A stretch of DNA of 35,909 nucleotides from an uncultured Acidobacteriota bacterium (GCA_900696665.1 CAADGY010000122.1:1-35909), one strand, 5' to 3'. Shown: positions 15,878-24,679, counted from the stretch's first letter. Notes: a model not told the origin generated them from the sequence alone. Made by a program: numbers and translations.

Positions 15878-17425
15878 ATGCGTCGTTTCGTCATCATCAT
15901 CACGGCTGCACTCAGCCTCCTCATCGCGCTGTGCGGACTGGTCTCCGCCCGGAGCAACGTATTTCCCCATCGCTGGGTGCGCATCTCCTCTCAGTTGCGG
16001 ACGGACGAGGACGTAGAGAAGATCCGTCGGCTCGCGCGCGTCGCATCCGAGAACGGCCTGACCGGTGTTCTCCTGGCCATTGGGCTGGATTCGATCGATC
16101 TGAAAGGACCTGACTACATGACGCGGCTGGAGGCTGTAAAGGACATCCTCAAACAGAACCGCCTCGAGATGATCCCGAACGTCTTCTCGGGCGGATATGG
16201 CGGCGCCATCCTCGCACACGACCGCAATCTTGCTGAAGGCTTCGAAGTCCGCGATCTTCTCTACACCGCCAAAGAAGGCCAAGCACACCTGGTTCCAGAA
16301 GTCGTGCTCGACTACAACGGACCGGCGATCGAGCGGATGTGGACCCGTGAAGTAACCGTCAAACCCTATCGCTGTTACCGTGTGACATTCCGCGCCAAGA
16401 CCGAAGGGCTTCCGCAGACAAGAGCGTTCACCACCGGATCGTTCCGGCTCACAGTCCAGACAGCGGACGGCCGCAACCTCACACCCTGGAATGCCAGAAT
16501 TCCCTCGACCACGGACTGGCGCGAAGCGCGCTGGGGATTCAATACCCAGGGCTACGACAAGGTAACGATCTCGATCGGCATCCGCGGCAACACCCCCGGC
16601 AATGCATGGGTCGACCGGGTGCGCGTCGAGGAGGCCGGACTACTGAATGTCCTCCGGCGGCCGGGCACTCCTGTCACGGTGCGGGCGGATGAAGGCAGCA
16701 CCGTTTATGAGGAAGGCCGGGACTACGGCCGGATTGCCGATCCGCAACTGGATTTTCGTTTTGATCACGATGGCCCGTCCATTCGCCTCTTGCCCGGCAG
16801 CCGCATCCGCGAGGGGCAAAAACTGCGGGTCAGCTACTATCACGGCTTCTCGATCAACGATGGCCAGACCACTATCTGCATGGGCGAACCGAAGACTTAC
16901 GAAATCTGGCGCGACATGGCCCGCCGCATGCATGCCGCTGCTGCGCCGCCCCGCTACGTGCTGAGCATGGACGAAATGCGCTCCGGCGGTACCTGCGCTG
17001 CCTGCAAGGGACGCAATATTGCACAGCTCTTCGGCGAATGCGTCACCCGGCAGTTTCAGATGCTGCGAGAAGTGAACCCGAAGGCCGACGTCTGGATATG
17101 GTCCGACATGCTCGACCCCAACCACAATGCGCGCGACAAATACTACCTGGTGAATGGCGACTACACGGGTTCCTGGAACCACGTCCCGCGCGAACTCGGC
17201 ATCGTGGCGTGGTATTACGAACGGCGGGCGCTGAGCTTGCCATTCTTCTCCAAGTTGGGTTTCCGGACGATAGCCGGCGCCTATTACGACGCCGATACGC
17301 TCGATAATCCGCGCGGCTGGCTCGAAGAATTGAGAAAGACGCCCAACGCCCAGGGCATCATGTATACGACCTGGCTGAACAAATACGAGTTGCTGGCCGA
17401 ATTCGGGCAGTTGGTATCGAAGTAA
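15878..17425 (+). CDS. Secreted protein of unknown function, possibly TIM-barrel glycosidase-like with inserted beta domain
   Basis: I do not recognise a named family with certainty. The protein is 515 residues with a signal peptide (1-24). Residues 25-135 look like the first half of a barrel (ENGLTGVLLAIGLDSIDLKG, MIPNVFSGGYGG). Residues about 140-300 look like a beta-sandwich of carbohydrate-binding type (MWTREVTVKPYRCYRVTFRA, NAWVDRVRVEEAG). The barrel resumes with YVLSMDEMRSGGTCAACKGRN, where Asp365-Glu366 could be a GH20-like acidic pair, then ADVWIWSDMLDPNHNA, GIVAWYYERR and MYTTWLNKYELL. A Cys-x2-Cys lies after the acidic pair. Enzyme activity on glycans is an inference from this layout. 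It stands alone between the methyltransferase operon and a convergent gene. Confidence 0.75.
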   Translation: MRRFVIIITAALSLLIALCGLVSARSNVFPHRWVRISSQLRTDEDVEKIRRLARVASENGLTGVLLAIGLDSIDLKGPDYMTRLEAVKDILKQNRLEMIPNVFSGGYGGAILAHDRNLAEGFEVRDLLYTAKEGQAHLVPEVVLDYNGPAIERMWTREVTVKPYRCYRVTFRAKTEGLPQTRAFTTGSFRLTVQTADGRNLTPWNARIPSTTDWREARWGFNTQGYDKVTISIGIRGNTPGNAWVDRVRVEEAGLLNVLRRPGTPVTVRADEGSTVYEEGRDYGRIADPQLDFRFDHDGPSIRLLPGSRIREGQKLRVSYYHGFSINDGQTTICMGEPKTYEIWRDMARRMHAAAAPPRYVLSMDEMRSGGTCAACKGRNIAQLFGECVTRQFQMLREVNPKADVWIWSDMLDPNHNARDKYYLVNGDYTGSWNHVPRELGIVAWYYERRALSLPFFSKLGFRTIAGAYYDADTLDNPRGWLEELRKTPNAQGIMYTTWLNKYELLAEFGQLVSK

Positions 17426-17780
17426 GCTTCGAGTAGCGCGGTGTGGCGTCGCACAACGCCGCTTGCCGCTTCGCCGCACCCGGAGTGCCGCCGTCTCGGG
17501 CGTCAAAATCATCCCGAGGCTGCGCCTGCGCCGCAATCACGGCTATCAAAGACCCATCGCACCCGGACTGGCATATATCGAACGAACTGCGCCAATGCGA
17601 CGCAACGCTGGTCATGGGTGCCGCCGAGAAGACATACCGGACGGCCGAGCGGCCCAAGCCGTTCATGCAACCCTGGTGGGTTCAACTGGGTTTCCATCCT
17701 GTGACTTCACACAGAAATCGCTTTCTGGGGCGTGTGTCTCAACAGAATCAACTACGTTACGGGGTCCGGTCCGTGAGGGA
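17426..17780. other. 355-bp region without recognisable gene
   Basis: The gap separates two convergent genes. Several short overlapping open frames on both strands look like noise, and none has a ribosome site or a family I know. There is one inverted repeat (17493-17500 with 17513-17520, eight pairs including a G-U, 12-nt loop) without a T-tract. An older insertion or a decayed gene would fit, but I see no proof. Confidence 0.4.
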
Positions 17781-18221
17781 TCAGTGGCTGGGTGAAGCGC
17801 TGTCGCGAAACATCCGGCGGTGTTCCTTGAGAATACAACGGTCCATCACCACGGCGAGACCGGCGGCGGCAGCCCGCTCCGCGGCGGCCTGGTGAGAGAC
17901 GCCTTCCTGCATCCAAACCGCTTTTGCTCCCTTACGGATGGCGGCTTCCACGATACCAGGCACGTATTCGGAGCGCCGGAATACATTAACGATATCCACC
18001 GGTTCAGGAACGTCATCCAACGATGGATAGGCTTTTTCGCCGAGCACCTCCACTTCGTTAGGATTCACCGGCACAATCCGGTATCCGGCTCTCTGCATGT
18101 ATTCGGATACACCGTAAGCGGGACGGTAGCGGTTATTCGACAGGCCTACCACGGCGATCGTCCGGCTATTTTCCAGGATGCCGGCGACTATTCCCGTTTC
18201 TTGCATGTGCGGAATTCTCAT
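17781..18221 (-). CDS. CoA-binding protein (YccU-type)
   Basis: This 146-residue single-domain Rossmann protein belongs to the CoA_binding_2 family, related to the CoA-binding domain of succinyl-CoA synthetase and acetyltransferases. Recognisable parts are TIAVVGLSNNRYRPAYGVSEYM, YRIVPVNPNEVEVLGEKAYPSL, VDIVNVFRRSEYV and KAVWMQEGVSHQAAAERAAAAGLAVVMDRCILKEHRR. The role in cells is poorly defined. The start at 18221 lies inside the rluB-type gene in another frame (56-bp overlap); the ATG at 18206 reduces the overlap to 41 bp, and no later start would keep the domain. It is the last gene of the long minus-strand series. Confidence 0.9.
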   Translation of the reverse strand: MRIPHMQETGIVAGILENSRTIAVVGLSNNRYRPAYGVSEYMQRAGYRIVPVNPNEVEVLGEKAYPSLDDVPEPVDIVNVFRRSEYVPGIVEAAIRKGAKAVWMQEGVSHQAAAERAAAAGLAVVMDRCILKEHRRMFRDSASPSH

Positions 18222-18945
18222 GTTTGATACCCAGAAGTTTTTGGAAGCGAGCGATCTCCTCCGAGGTCAGCATGCGAAATTCTCCCGGCTGAAGCGACCC
18301 AAGCTCCAGAAACCCAATGCGGACGCGCCTCAGTTTTTCGACCAGGAAACCCAGGTGCTTGAACATCTCGCGAATCTGATTTTGCCTTCCCTCGATCAGC
18401 CGGACCTCATACCATGGATTCTGTCCAGGCCGAATGAGTTTCAATCCGGCTGGCGCGGTGCGCCTGCCACGCAGCGGAATGCCGGTACGAAACTGTTCTT
18501 CCTGCGCGGGAGAGAGTTGCCCGTTCACCTTCACGACGTAGCTTTTTGGCACTTGGCTTTTCGCCGACGTGATGCCGTTGGCGAAGTCGCCATCGTTGGT
18601 CAACAACAGCAGTCCCTCGCTGTGATAATCGAGGCGGCCTACCGGGTACACACGTTCCTTCACGCCGCGAAGCAGGTCCATCACCGTGCGGCGGCCTTGC
18701 GGATCGCTGACGGTGGTAACGCAATTGTCCGGCTTATACAGGGCGAGATAGACCAGGCGCGGCGGCGGACGTAACAGGCGGCCGTTCACCTTGATGCTGT
18801 CGCGCTCCGCATCCGCCTTGCTGCCCAATTCGGTGACGGTGGCGCCATTTACGGTTACGCTACCGGCGGAGATCAACTCTTCGGCTTTGCGGCGGCTGGC
18901 GATACCGGCTCGCGAGATGATCTTCTGGAGACGCTCCTCAGCCAT
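18166..18945 (-). CDS. rluB: Pseudouridine synthase, RsuA/RluB/RluE/RluF family
   Basis: This enzyme converts a specific uridine in rRNA to pseudouridine. From the ATG at 18945 it has 259 residues: an S4 RNA-binding domain (2-60, ERLQKIISRAGIASRRKAEE), then the catalytic domain with PVGRLDYHSEGLLLLTNDGD (101-120) and nucleophile Asp106, and the late GRQNQIREMFKHLGFLVEKLRRVRIG motif. A longer reading from 19038 adds only an Arg/Pro-rich shadow of scpB. The start overlaps the scpB stop by 8 nt (ATGGCTGA). The scpA-scpB-rluB order is conserved in many bacteria and favours RluB (23S rRNA) over the other subgroups. The C-terminal tail after LLGIKHEN is unusual and overlaps the next gene. Confidence 0.93.
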   Translation of the reverse strand: MAEERLQKIISRAGIASRRKAEELISAGSVTVNGATVTELGSKADAERDSIKVNGRLLRPPPRLVYLALYKPDNCVTTVSDPQGRRTVMDLLRGVKERVYPVGRLDYHSEGLLLLTNDGDFANGITSAKSQVPKSYVVKVNGQLSPAQEEQFRTGIPLRGRRTAPAGLKLIRPGQNPWYEVRLIEGRQNQIREMFKHLGFLVEKLRRVRIGFLELGSLQPGEFRMLTSEEIARFQKLLGIKHENSAHARNGNSRRHPGK

Positions 18946-19780
18946 CGGCGGTCTTCTCCGGTTCCTGATCGGCCGCTTCGGTTCCGGAATCCGGCGCGGC
19001 GGGAGTCTCCTCGCCCGGTTGCAGTTGCGGTTCCTCACCAGGCTGAGGCTGCGGTTGCGGCTCGCCGGACTGTAGTTCGGCTTCGTCGGAATCGGAAAAG
19101 GCCAGGCGCCTGAGTTCCTCGAACTCCTTGAGTGTCGGCAACTCGCTCAAATCTTTCAAACCGAATTGAACCAGAAACTCACGCGTCGTCCGGTAAAGGA
19201 TCGGCCTCCCGATGACATTCTTCCGGCCTGCTGTCGTGATCAGCTTGCGGTCCAGCAGCGTTTTCAACACACCCGCCCCCTGCACGCCGCGAATCTCCAT
19301 GATCTCCGGAGCGGTGATAGGCTGCTTGTAGGCGACCACCGCGAGAGTTTCGAGCGCGGGGAGCGACAGCTTCAACGGTGGCTTCAGGTTTTTGACGAAA
19401 GCGCGGACCGCTTCGTGGTGTTCAGGCTTGGTGGTGATTTTGTACCCGCCCGCCACCTGGCGGAACATCAGGCCGTGCTCGGGGCGCGCATACCGCTCGG
19501 CAAGCTCTTCAAGGAGAGCCTCGATTTTCTCCTGCGGCTGTCCGAGAGCGGATGCGATCTGCTGCGAAGACAGCGGCTCGTCGGTGATGTAGACAATAGC
19601 CTCCAGGACGGCACGCAGTTCGGTATTGGGGTCCGGGGCAGCGGCTGAATCGCCACCGATCAGGAATTGCTCCGGCGCCAGGTCCCCGGCTGCCGTTTCT
19701 TCCGGTTGCCGCTCGCTATCCGCCCCCACGGATTCCGTCTCTAGTGCCCTGTCAGGGGCGCTTGTTTCGAGATCTTCCAT
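18938..19780 (-). CDS. scpB: Segregation and condensation protein B
   Basis: ScpB is the winged-helix (kite) subunit that binds ScpA and the SMC heads, helping chromosome compaction and segregation. The core (about 52-235) has AVLEAIVYITDEPLSSQQIA, GLMFRQVAGGYKI, LSLPALETLAVVAYKQPITAPEIMEIRGV and VIGRPILYRTTREFLVQFGL. It carries an acidic N-terminal extension of about 50 residues and a C-terminal tail of about 45 residues rich in Gln-Pro, Gly and Glu with near-repeats of QPGEE. Such tails are common and poorly conserved. The ATG is 6 bp after the scpA stop, and the stop overlaps the rluB start. Confidence 0.97.
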   Translation of the reverse strand: MEDLETSAPDRALETESVGADSERQPEETAAGDLAPEQFLIGGDSAAAPDPNTELRAVLEAIVYITDEPLSSQQIASALGQPQEKIEALLEELAERYARPEHGLMFRQVAGGYKITTKPEHHEAVRAFVKNLKPPLKLSLPALETLAVVAYKQPITAPEIMEIRGVQGAGVLKTLLDRKLITTAGRKNVIGRPILYRTTREFLVQFGLKDLSELPTLKEFEELRRLAFSDSDEAELQSGEPQPQPQPGEEPQLQPGEETPAAPDSGTEAADQEPEKTADG

Positions 19781-19786
19781 CGTTGG

Positions 19787-20578
19787 CTAGTTGTATTCCT
19801 TCTCAACTGCTTCGATCGCTTCACCCGACGCGAAGACCGAATCGAAATTCTCATGGCGCGCGATTTGGATGTCGCCGAACGCATCGCCCTGTTCCAGCAC
19901 CAGCGCCTGGCGTCTCACCAGTTCCAGGATGGCCAGGAACAGGCAGATCATGGCGCGACGGGAGTGCTGGCTCTCAAAAAGCTCGACGGCACGCAGCGTC
20001 TGGGTGGGGCGGAGCGTCATCAATTCCCGCAGATAGGCGATCATCCCGGGCACGCTGACATCTTCTTTGCTAACTTCGTAAACCGGCCTGGTCTTGGCGC
20101 GCTCCAACACCGTCTGGAGTGTCTTGACCAGGTCGAATAAGGTCACCGCAAGCCCGGGATTGTCATCTTCGGCGATGAACTGATCAATCTGGGGGTTGGA
20201 CCACACCGCCTCTTCAATGACCCTCTTCTGATGGAGCATCTCCGCCGCATTCTTGAACCGCTCATGCTCGATGAGCCTGTTTACCAGTTCTTTCCTGGGA
20301 TCCTCCTCGGGAGCGATCTTGTCGAGTTCCGGGTCTCTGGGAAGAAGCGTCCTGGCTTTGAGATGAATGAGGGTCGCCGCCATGTAAATGAATTCGGACC
20401 CAAGCTCCACGTCGAGTTCCATCGCCTTCTGAACATAGTCGAGATATTGCGCCGTGATGGAAGCGATGGGGATGTCGTAGATATTGATCTGCTGCTTGCG
20501 GATAAGGTCGAGCAGCAGGTCAAGCGGACCCTCGTAATGTTCCAGGCGTATGTCCAGCGGTGACGGCACTTCAATCAC
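19787..20578 (-). CDS. scpA: Segregation and condensation protein A
   Basis: ScpA is the kleisin that bridges the SMC heads. The 263 residues match the family. The N-terminal SMC-neck-binding part is LDIRLEHYEGPLDLLLDLIRKQQINIYDIPIASIT (8-42), followed by EFIYMAATLIHLKARTLLP. The C-terminal winged helix holds AMICLFLAILELVRRQALVLEQGDAFGDI. The start used is a GTG at 20578; a second GTG at 20569 is possible because a -10-like TATGTT ends only 3 nt before the first GTG. It lies 39 bp after the DUF1080 gene. Confidence 0.96.
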   Translation of the reverse strand: MIEVPSPLDIRLEHYEGPLDLLLDLIRKQQINIYDIPIASITAQYLDYVQKAMELDVELGSEFIYMAATLIHLKARTLLPRDPELDKIAPEEDPRKELVNRLIEHERFKNAAEMLHQKRVIEEAVWSNPQIDQFIAEDDNPGLAVTLFDLVKTLQTVLERAKTRPVYEVSKEDVSVPGMIAYLRELMTLRPTQTLRAVELFESQHSRRAMICLFLAILELVRRQALVLEQGDAFGDIQIARHENFDSVFASGEAIEAVEKEYN

Positions 20579-20617
20579 GATAACATAAGCTTCCGGGCGC
20601 CCCGGCGGCGCCGCGGA

Positions 20618-21412
20618 TCACCGGACAACAATGGGCCGGAGCGGCCTGATGTAGATGTTGCGATACGCTACAGGGCCATGATCGCCCTGTAGCATCAGCG
20701 GATTCTCACTGGCTTCCGGGAGGTTCATATGCGCGCGTGTGGGGCCTTCGCATGTAACGTTGTCCTGCACCAGTACGCCATTGTGAAGCACGCGGAGGAA
20801 GCGCGCATCCTCAATCTTTTTGCCGCCATTGAAGCGAGGCCCCCGGAACCAAATGTAATACGACTGCCACTCGCCGGGCCGCCTGTTGGCATTGCGCGCG
20901 GGCGCGGAGCCGCCAACTCCCTGGTTGTTGATCCAACGGTGATAAATGGCCCCGCCATCGGAGGTCTTCATCGATTCGATGGAGCCGTAGCTGTCGAAGA
21001 TCTGCACCTCGTAGAGACCGTGCAGGTAGACCCCGGAATTCGATCCCTTCGAAATCATAAACTCGAGATACAGCTCAACATCGCCGAACTTTCCGTCCGT
21101 CACCAGGTTGGCGGTGCGGCCGTTCGGACCGTTGAGGATCGTCCCTCCAGGGGAAGGCGCCGCGGATAACCGGGTAGGGCTGAGGAGCCGTTCCCACCGC
21201 ACACCCCGGGCAGTAAACCATTCGTTCGGTTTAGCGCCCTGCGCGTGCCATCCACTCAGGTCTTTTCCGTTAAGAAGCGGCTTCCAGCCTTCTTCGATCA
21301 GATAAGGAGCATCCCCGTGCATCTCACCGTCCGTCACTTCGGGCGAATTCTGCGCCGCGAGGAATATCGAGGCCAGGATGCCGGCCGCGGCAATGGGGAC
21401 CCACCGTCTCAT
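20618..21412 (-). CDS. Secreted DUF1080 (3-keto-disaccharide hydrolase-like) protein
   Basis: A signal peptide (about 1-20, ending FLAAQ) precedes a concanavalin-type DUF1080 domain: EGWKPLLNGKDLSGWHAQG (41-59), LVTDGKFGDVELYLEFMISKGSNSGVYLHGLYEVQIFDSYG, WINNQGVGGSAP, and the ending LQGDHGPVAYRNIYIRPL. All are hallmark stretches. Family members have been linked to hydrolysis of 3-keto-glucosides, but many have no known substrate. The gene sits 18 bp after an LpxL-like gene and 39 bp before scpA, in the middle of an otherwise housekeeping series, which is an unusual address. Confidence 0.92.
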   Translation of the reverse strand: MRRWVPIAAAGILASIFLAAQNSPEVTDGEMHGDAPYLIEEGWKPLLNGKDLSGWHAQGAKPNEWFTARGVRWERLLSPTRLSAAPSPGGTILNGPNGRTANLVTDGKFGDVELYLEFMISKGSNSGVYLHGLYEVQIFDSYGSIESMKTSDGGAIYHRWINNQGVGGSAPARNANRRPGEWQSYYIWFRGPRFNGGKKIEDARFLRVLHNGVLVQDNVTCEGPTRAHMNLPEASENPLMLQGDHGPVAYRNIYIRPLRPIVVR

Positions 21413-21430
21413 GAGTGACAGCGTACCACC

Positions 21431-22336
21431 TCAATAAAGCGGCGGTTCGCCGGGCGGCCGCGTTTTCCAGCGGCGATGGATCCATAGCCACTGGCTGGGG
21501 TGCTCGCGAATCACGCCTTCAAGCATCGCTTGCAGACGCACCGTATCGCGCGCCGCATCACCGCTCATCTCAATTGGCGCATAGAATCGCAGCACGTACT
21601 TGTTCTCCTTTTCCGACCAGAGAGCAAAGCCGGGAATCACCGTGGCTCCACTGTGCGCGGCCAGTTTCGCCAATCCAACCGAAGCGCACGCGGGAACGCC
21701 GAAAAAGTCGACGAAGACGCCTTGATCCAGGCCCGAATTCTGATCGATGAGAATGCCCACCGCTTCATTTCTATCGAGAGCTTTCAGGATGGCGCGGGCG
21801 GCTTCTTTCTTCTCGATGATGCGATTGCCGGAGAGGGTGCGCTGGTGCTCCACCAAGCGGTCGATGAACGGGTTATCCAGCGGCCTCACGACCACGTTCA
21901 TGGGTTCGGCCATCAGCCCGTGCGCAAATGCGCTGAGCTCCCAGTTGCCCAGGTGTGCGGTGGCGAAAAGGATTCCCCGGCCCTGCCGCTTGGCCTCTTC
22001 GAAATGTTCGCGCCCTTCGTAGCGAATCCATTCGGACACATTGGACTCGTCGATGGACGGAAAACGAGCGAATGCCACCAGCAGGCGCGCGATGGAATGG
22101 AATACGCCATCGGCGACCGCTTTGCGTTGCGCGGGCGTCCACTCCGGATACGCGCGCTCGAGGTTTGCCATCGCGGCCCGCCGCAACTTCGGCAGTGCCC
22201 GGTCGAGCAAGGCAACATAACCGCGCGCCAGCATACCGGCAAAGCGGCGCGTGCCGACCCGCAGCGACGATAGCAGCAGGAGCGCAGCGGCGTATTCCGC
22301 ACGATCACGCAAAGAGGAACGAGGGGGCCGGGCCAT
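21431..22336 (-). CDS. Lysophospholipid / lipid A acyltransferase (LpxL-HtrB-like)
   Basis: This 301-residue membrane-associated acyltransferase has the H-x4-E catalytic motif as HLGNWE (His128, Glu133). It continues with NVVVRPLDNPFIDRLVEHQRTLSG, AVGILIDQNSGLDQGVFVDFFG and a late EHPSQWLWIHRRWKTRPPGE that is typical of the family. An N-terminal hydrophobic stretch (15-45) could anchor it to the inner membrane. It would transfer an acyl chain onto a lipid A precursor, or in some bacteria an ornithine-type lipid. The ribosome site is poor. It is 49 bp after mnmA. Confidence 0.92.
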   Translation of the reverse strand: MARPPRSSLRDRAEYAAALLLLSSLRVGTRRFAGMLARGYVALLDRALPKLRRAAMANLERAYPEWTPAQRKAVADGVFHSIARLLVAFARFPSIDESNVSEWIRYEGREHFEEAKRQGRGILFATAHLGNWELSAFAHGLMAEPMNVVVRPLDNPFIDRLVEHQRTLSGNRIIEKKEAARAILKALDRNEAVGILIDQNSGLDQGVFVDFFGVPACASVGLAKLAAHSGATVIPGFALWSEKENKYVLRFYAPIEMSGDAARDTVRLQAMLEGVIREHPSQWLWIHRRWKTRPPGEPPLY

Positions 22337-22385
22337 TAATCAATGAGTAAATGTATCAATGAACTCCCTGGCGGATTCATCGGCG

Positions 22386-23492
22386 CTATGCGATCCAGCC
22401 GCCTCCAACCACGAGATCGTCCTGGTAAAAGACGGCCGCCTGGCCCGGCGTAATCGCTCTCTGTGGTTCGTCAAACAGCACACGGGTGCGCTTCGCATCG
22501 CCGGTGGGCAAGAGCGTCGCGGGAGCGGCGATGTGCTTATTGCGGATCTTGACTGCGGCCCGGACGGCTTCGGTAAGGCCTGGAATCGAGATCCAATTCA
22601 CATCGCGCGCCATCAGTTCGCCGCGGAGGAGATCCTGGTTTCGCCCCACCACTACACGCTGGCTCGCCGGTTGAGTCTCGATGACATACAGCGGTTCGCC
22701 CGCGGCAATGCCGAGCCGCCGCCTCTGCCCGACAGTGAAATGGTGAACGCCCGAATGCCCGCCTATAACTTTTCCGCTGGTGTCGACGATCTCACCGGAC
22801 GCAGCGTTTGCGGGAATGCCCTGCTCCTCGAAATACGCATCGATGAACGCGGCGTAGTCTCCGTTGGGCACAAAGCAGATTTCCTGGCTGTCCGGCTTTT
22901 TTGCCACCGGCACTTCGAGCTCAGCCGCCAGTTTGCGCACTTCCTCCTTTGTCAGGTCCCCGAGCGGAAAGAGGGTGCGGCTCAACTGCCGCTGCGTTAG
23001 CCCGAACAGGAAATAGGTTTGGTCTTTTGACGCGTCCGCGCCGCGGCGTAGTTCATGACGGCCCGTCTCTTCGTTCCAGGCGATGCGGGCGTAATGACCG
23101 GTTGCGATGCGCTCTGCGCCCAGTCCGGCGGCAAAATCGATGAAGTCGTCGAACTTTACGAAGTTGTTGCACAACGTGCACGGAACCGGCGTGCGCCCCT
23201 GCAGATATTCCTGAATGAACGGCCGGACCACCTGCTCTTCGAATCGCTGCTCGAAGTTCAAAACGTAGTAAGGGATTCCGAGTTGCTGGGCCACATGGCG
23301 CGCATCGTATACGTCGTCGAGTGAACAGCATCGGCCGTGTGCGCCCTCAGACGAAAGCTCAGGGAGCCGGCGCTGATTCCAGAGTTGCATCGTGAGGCCG
23401 ATGACCTGCCGGCCCTGCTTCCGGAGCAGTGCGGCAACGGTAGAGCTGTCGACGCCGCCACTCATCGCGACCGCTACCAGCGAATCAGTCAT
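22386..23492 (-). CDS. mnmA: tRNA-specific 2-thiouridylase
   Basis: MnmA thiolates U34 of tRNA-Lys, -Glu and -Gln using ATP and persulfide sulfur. From the ATG at 23492 it has 368 residues: PP-loop AMSGGVDSS (9-17), catalytic cysteine Cys108 in PCTLCN, persulfide-accepting Cys206 in QEICFVPNGDY, then HHFTVGQRRRLGI and the C-terminal beta-barrel. The frame is open to 23561, but that extension only shadows the desulfurase gene; the chosen ATG overlaps the upstream stop by 8 nt (ATGACTGA). The neighbouring cysteine desulfurase is the natural sulfur source. Confidence 0.97.
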   Translation of the reverse strand: MTDSLVAVAMSGGVDSSTVAALLRKQGRQVIGLTMQLWNQRRLPELSSEGAHGRCCSLDDVYDARHVAQQLGIPYYVLNFEQRFEEQVVRPFIQEYLQGRTPVPCTLCNNFVKFDDFIDFAAGLGAERIATGHYARIAWNEETGRHELRRGADASKDQTYFLFGLTQRQLSRTLFPLGDLTKEEVRKLAAELEVPVAKKPDSQEICFVPNGDYAAFIDAYFEEQGIPANAASGEIVDTSGKVIGGHSGVHHFTVGQRRRLGIAAGEPLYVIETQPASQRVVVGRNQDLLRGELMARDVNWISIPGLTEAVRAAVKIRNKHIAAPATLLPTGDAKRTRVLFDEPQRAITPGQAAVFYQDDLVVGGGWIA

Positions 23493-24651
23493 GGTGGGCA
23501 TAGGCGGGTGACAGGCTGCGCAAACGCCCAGCCGCTTCGACGACGGCTTCGGCCAGCGCATCCACCTGCGCGGCGGTATTCGAGCGGCCCAGCGAAAAGC
23601 GCAGGCTTGCGCGCGCCCTCTCCTTCTTCAGGCCGAGTGCGGTCAGGACATGGGACGGCTCCACGGCGCCACTTGAACAGGCGGAACCCGTCGAGACAGC
23701 AAAACCGGCGAGGTCCAAGGCGATCACCATCGCCTCTCCCTGCACGCCATCGAAATAAATGTTGGTGGTGTTGGGCACACGCGCCACGGCGCCGCCATTC
23801 ACTCCGGAGTGCGGAACCCGCTCCAGGATGGCGCGCTCCAGGCGGTTGCGCAGGGCGTCGAGCCGAGACGACTCGGCTTCGAGATCGCGAACGGCGACTG
23901 CCGCGGCACAACCGAGCGCCACTGCGCCCGGAACATTCTCGGTTCCCGGACGCCGGTCCCTCTCGTGATGTCCTCCAAATAAAAGCGGGACCAGCTTCGT
24001 ACCCTTGCGAACGTACAGCGCGCCCACGCCCTTCGGCGCATAAATCTTATGACCGCTGATGGTGTAGAGGTCCACGCCCAAAGTGTTCACGCCGACAGGT
24101 ATCTTTCCGAACGCCTGCACACCATCGGAATGAAACGCGATACCCGCCTCGCGGGTGATGCGCCCAATCGCTTCCACCGGCTGAACGGTTCCGGTTTCAT
24201 TGTTGGCGTGCATGAGGGTGACGAGCACGGTATCTTCGCGCAGCGTCTGCCGGACACTGTCGGGATCGACCACGCCGCCAGGGGAAACCGGAAGGTATGT
24301 GACCTCAACGCCTTCGCGTTCGAGTTGCGCACAGGTGTTCATTACCGCGGGGTGTTCGATGACGCTGGTGATGACGTGCTTGCGGAGTTTCGTGCTCGCG
24401 CGCACCACTCCCAGGATGGCCAGGTTGCCGGCTTCGGTTCCGCCGCTCAGAAACACGATTTCGCGCGACTCCGCGCCGATTGCCGCTGCCACTCGCCGCC
24501 GTGCTTCTTCGAGCGCCTGCTTCGCCCGCTGGCCGTTGTGGTGGATACTGGATGCGTTGCCATACACTTCGCGAAGCGCTTCGATGTGCTCGGCGAGCAC
24601 CTCCGAAGACACCGGAGTAGTAGCATTGTGGTCGAAATAAAAGCGGTTCAC
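23485..24651 (-). CDS. Cysteine desulfurase (NifS/IscS-like)
   Basis: This PLP enzyme takes sulfur from cysteine for transfer to MnmA or iron-sulfur assembly. With a GTG start at 24651 it has 388 residues and the canonical opening NRFYFDHNATTP. It shows His100 (VIEHPAV), the PLP lysine Lys202 (SGHKIYAPKGVG), RRPGTENVPG, and active-site Cys325 in TGSACSSGAVEPSHVL. ATGs further upstream exist (24681, 24693), but they run into the oppositely oriented gene and add residues not seen in the family. A -10-like TAGAAT at 24667-24672 would also place the transcript start near 24660, inside any longer reading. A neighbouring mnmA suggests an IscS/YrvO-type role in tRNA thiolation. Confidence 0.95.
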   Translation of the reverse strand: MNRFYFDHNATTPVSSEVLAEHIEALREVYGNASSIHHNGQRAKQALEEARRRVAAAIGAESREIVFLSGGTEAGNLAILGVVRASTKLRKHVITSVIEHPAVMNTCAQLEREGVEVTYLPVSPGGVVDPDSVRQTLREDTVLVTLMHANNETGTVQPVEAIGRITREAGIAFHSDGVQAFGKIPVGVNTLGVDLYTISGHKIYAPKGVGALYVRKGTKLVPLLFGGHHERDRRPGTENVPGAVALGCAAAVAVRDLEAESSRLDALRNRLERAILERVPHSGVNGGAVARVPNTTNIYFDGVQGEAMVIALDLAGFAVSTGSACSSGAVEPSHVLTALGLKKERARASLRFSLGRSNTAAQVDALAEAVVEAAGRLRSLSPAYAHHD

Positions 24652-24679
24652 AACGGCGATTACTTCAATTCTAACAGCC

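Noticed and set aside
17441-17895. Plus-strand 150-codon frame after the secreted unknown protein
   Set aside because: It overlaps the CoA-binding gene on the other strand, lacks a ribosome site and resembles no family known to me.
18946-19038. Longer start for the rluB-type gene
   Set aside because: The extra Arg/Pro-rich residues are the scpB tail in another frame, and the 8-nt overlap start is typical.
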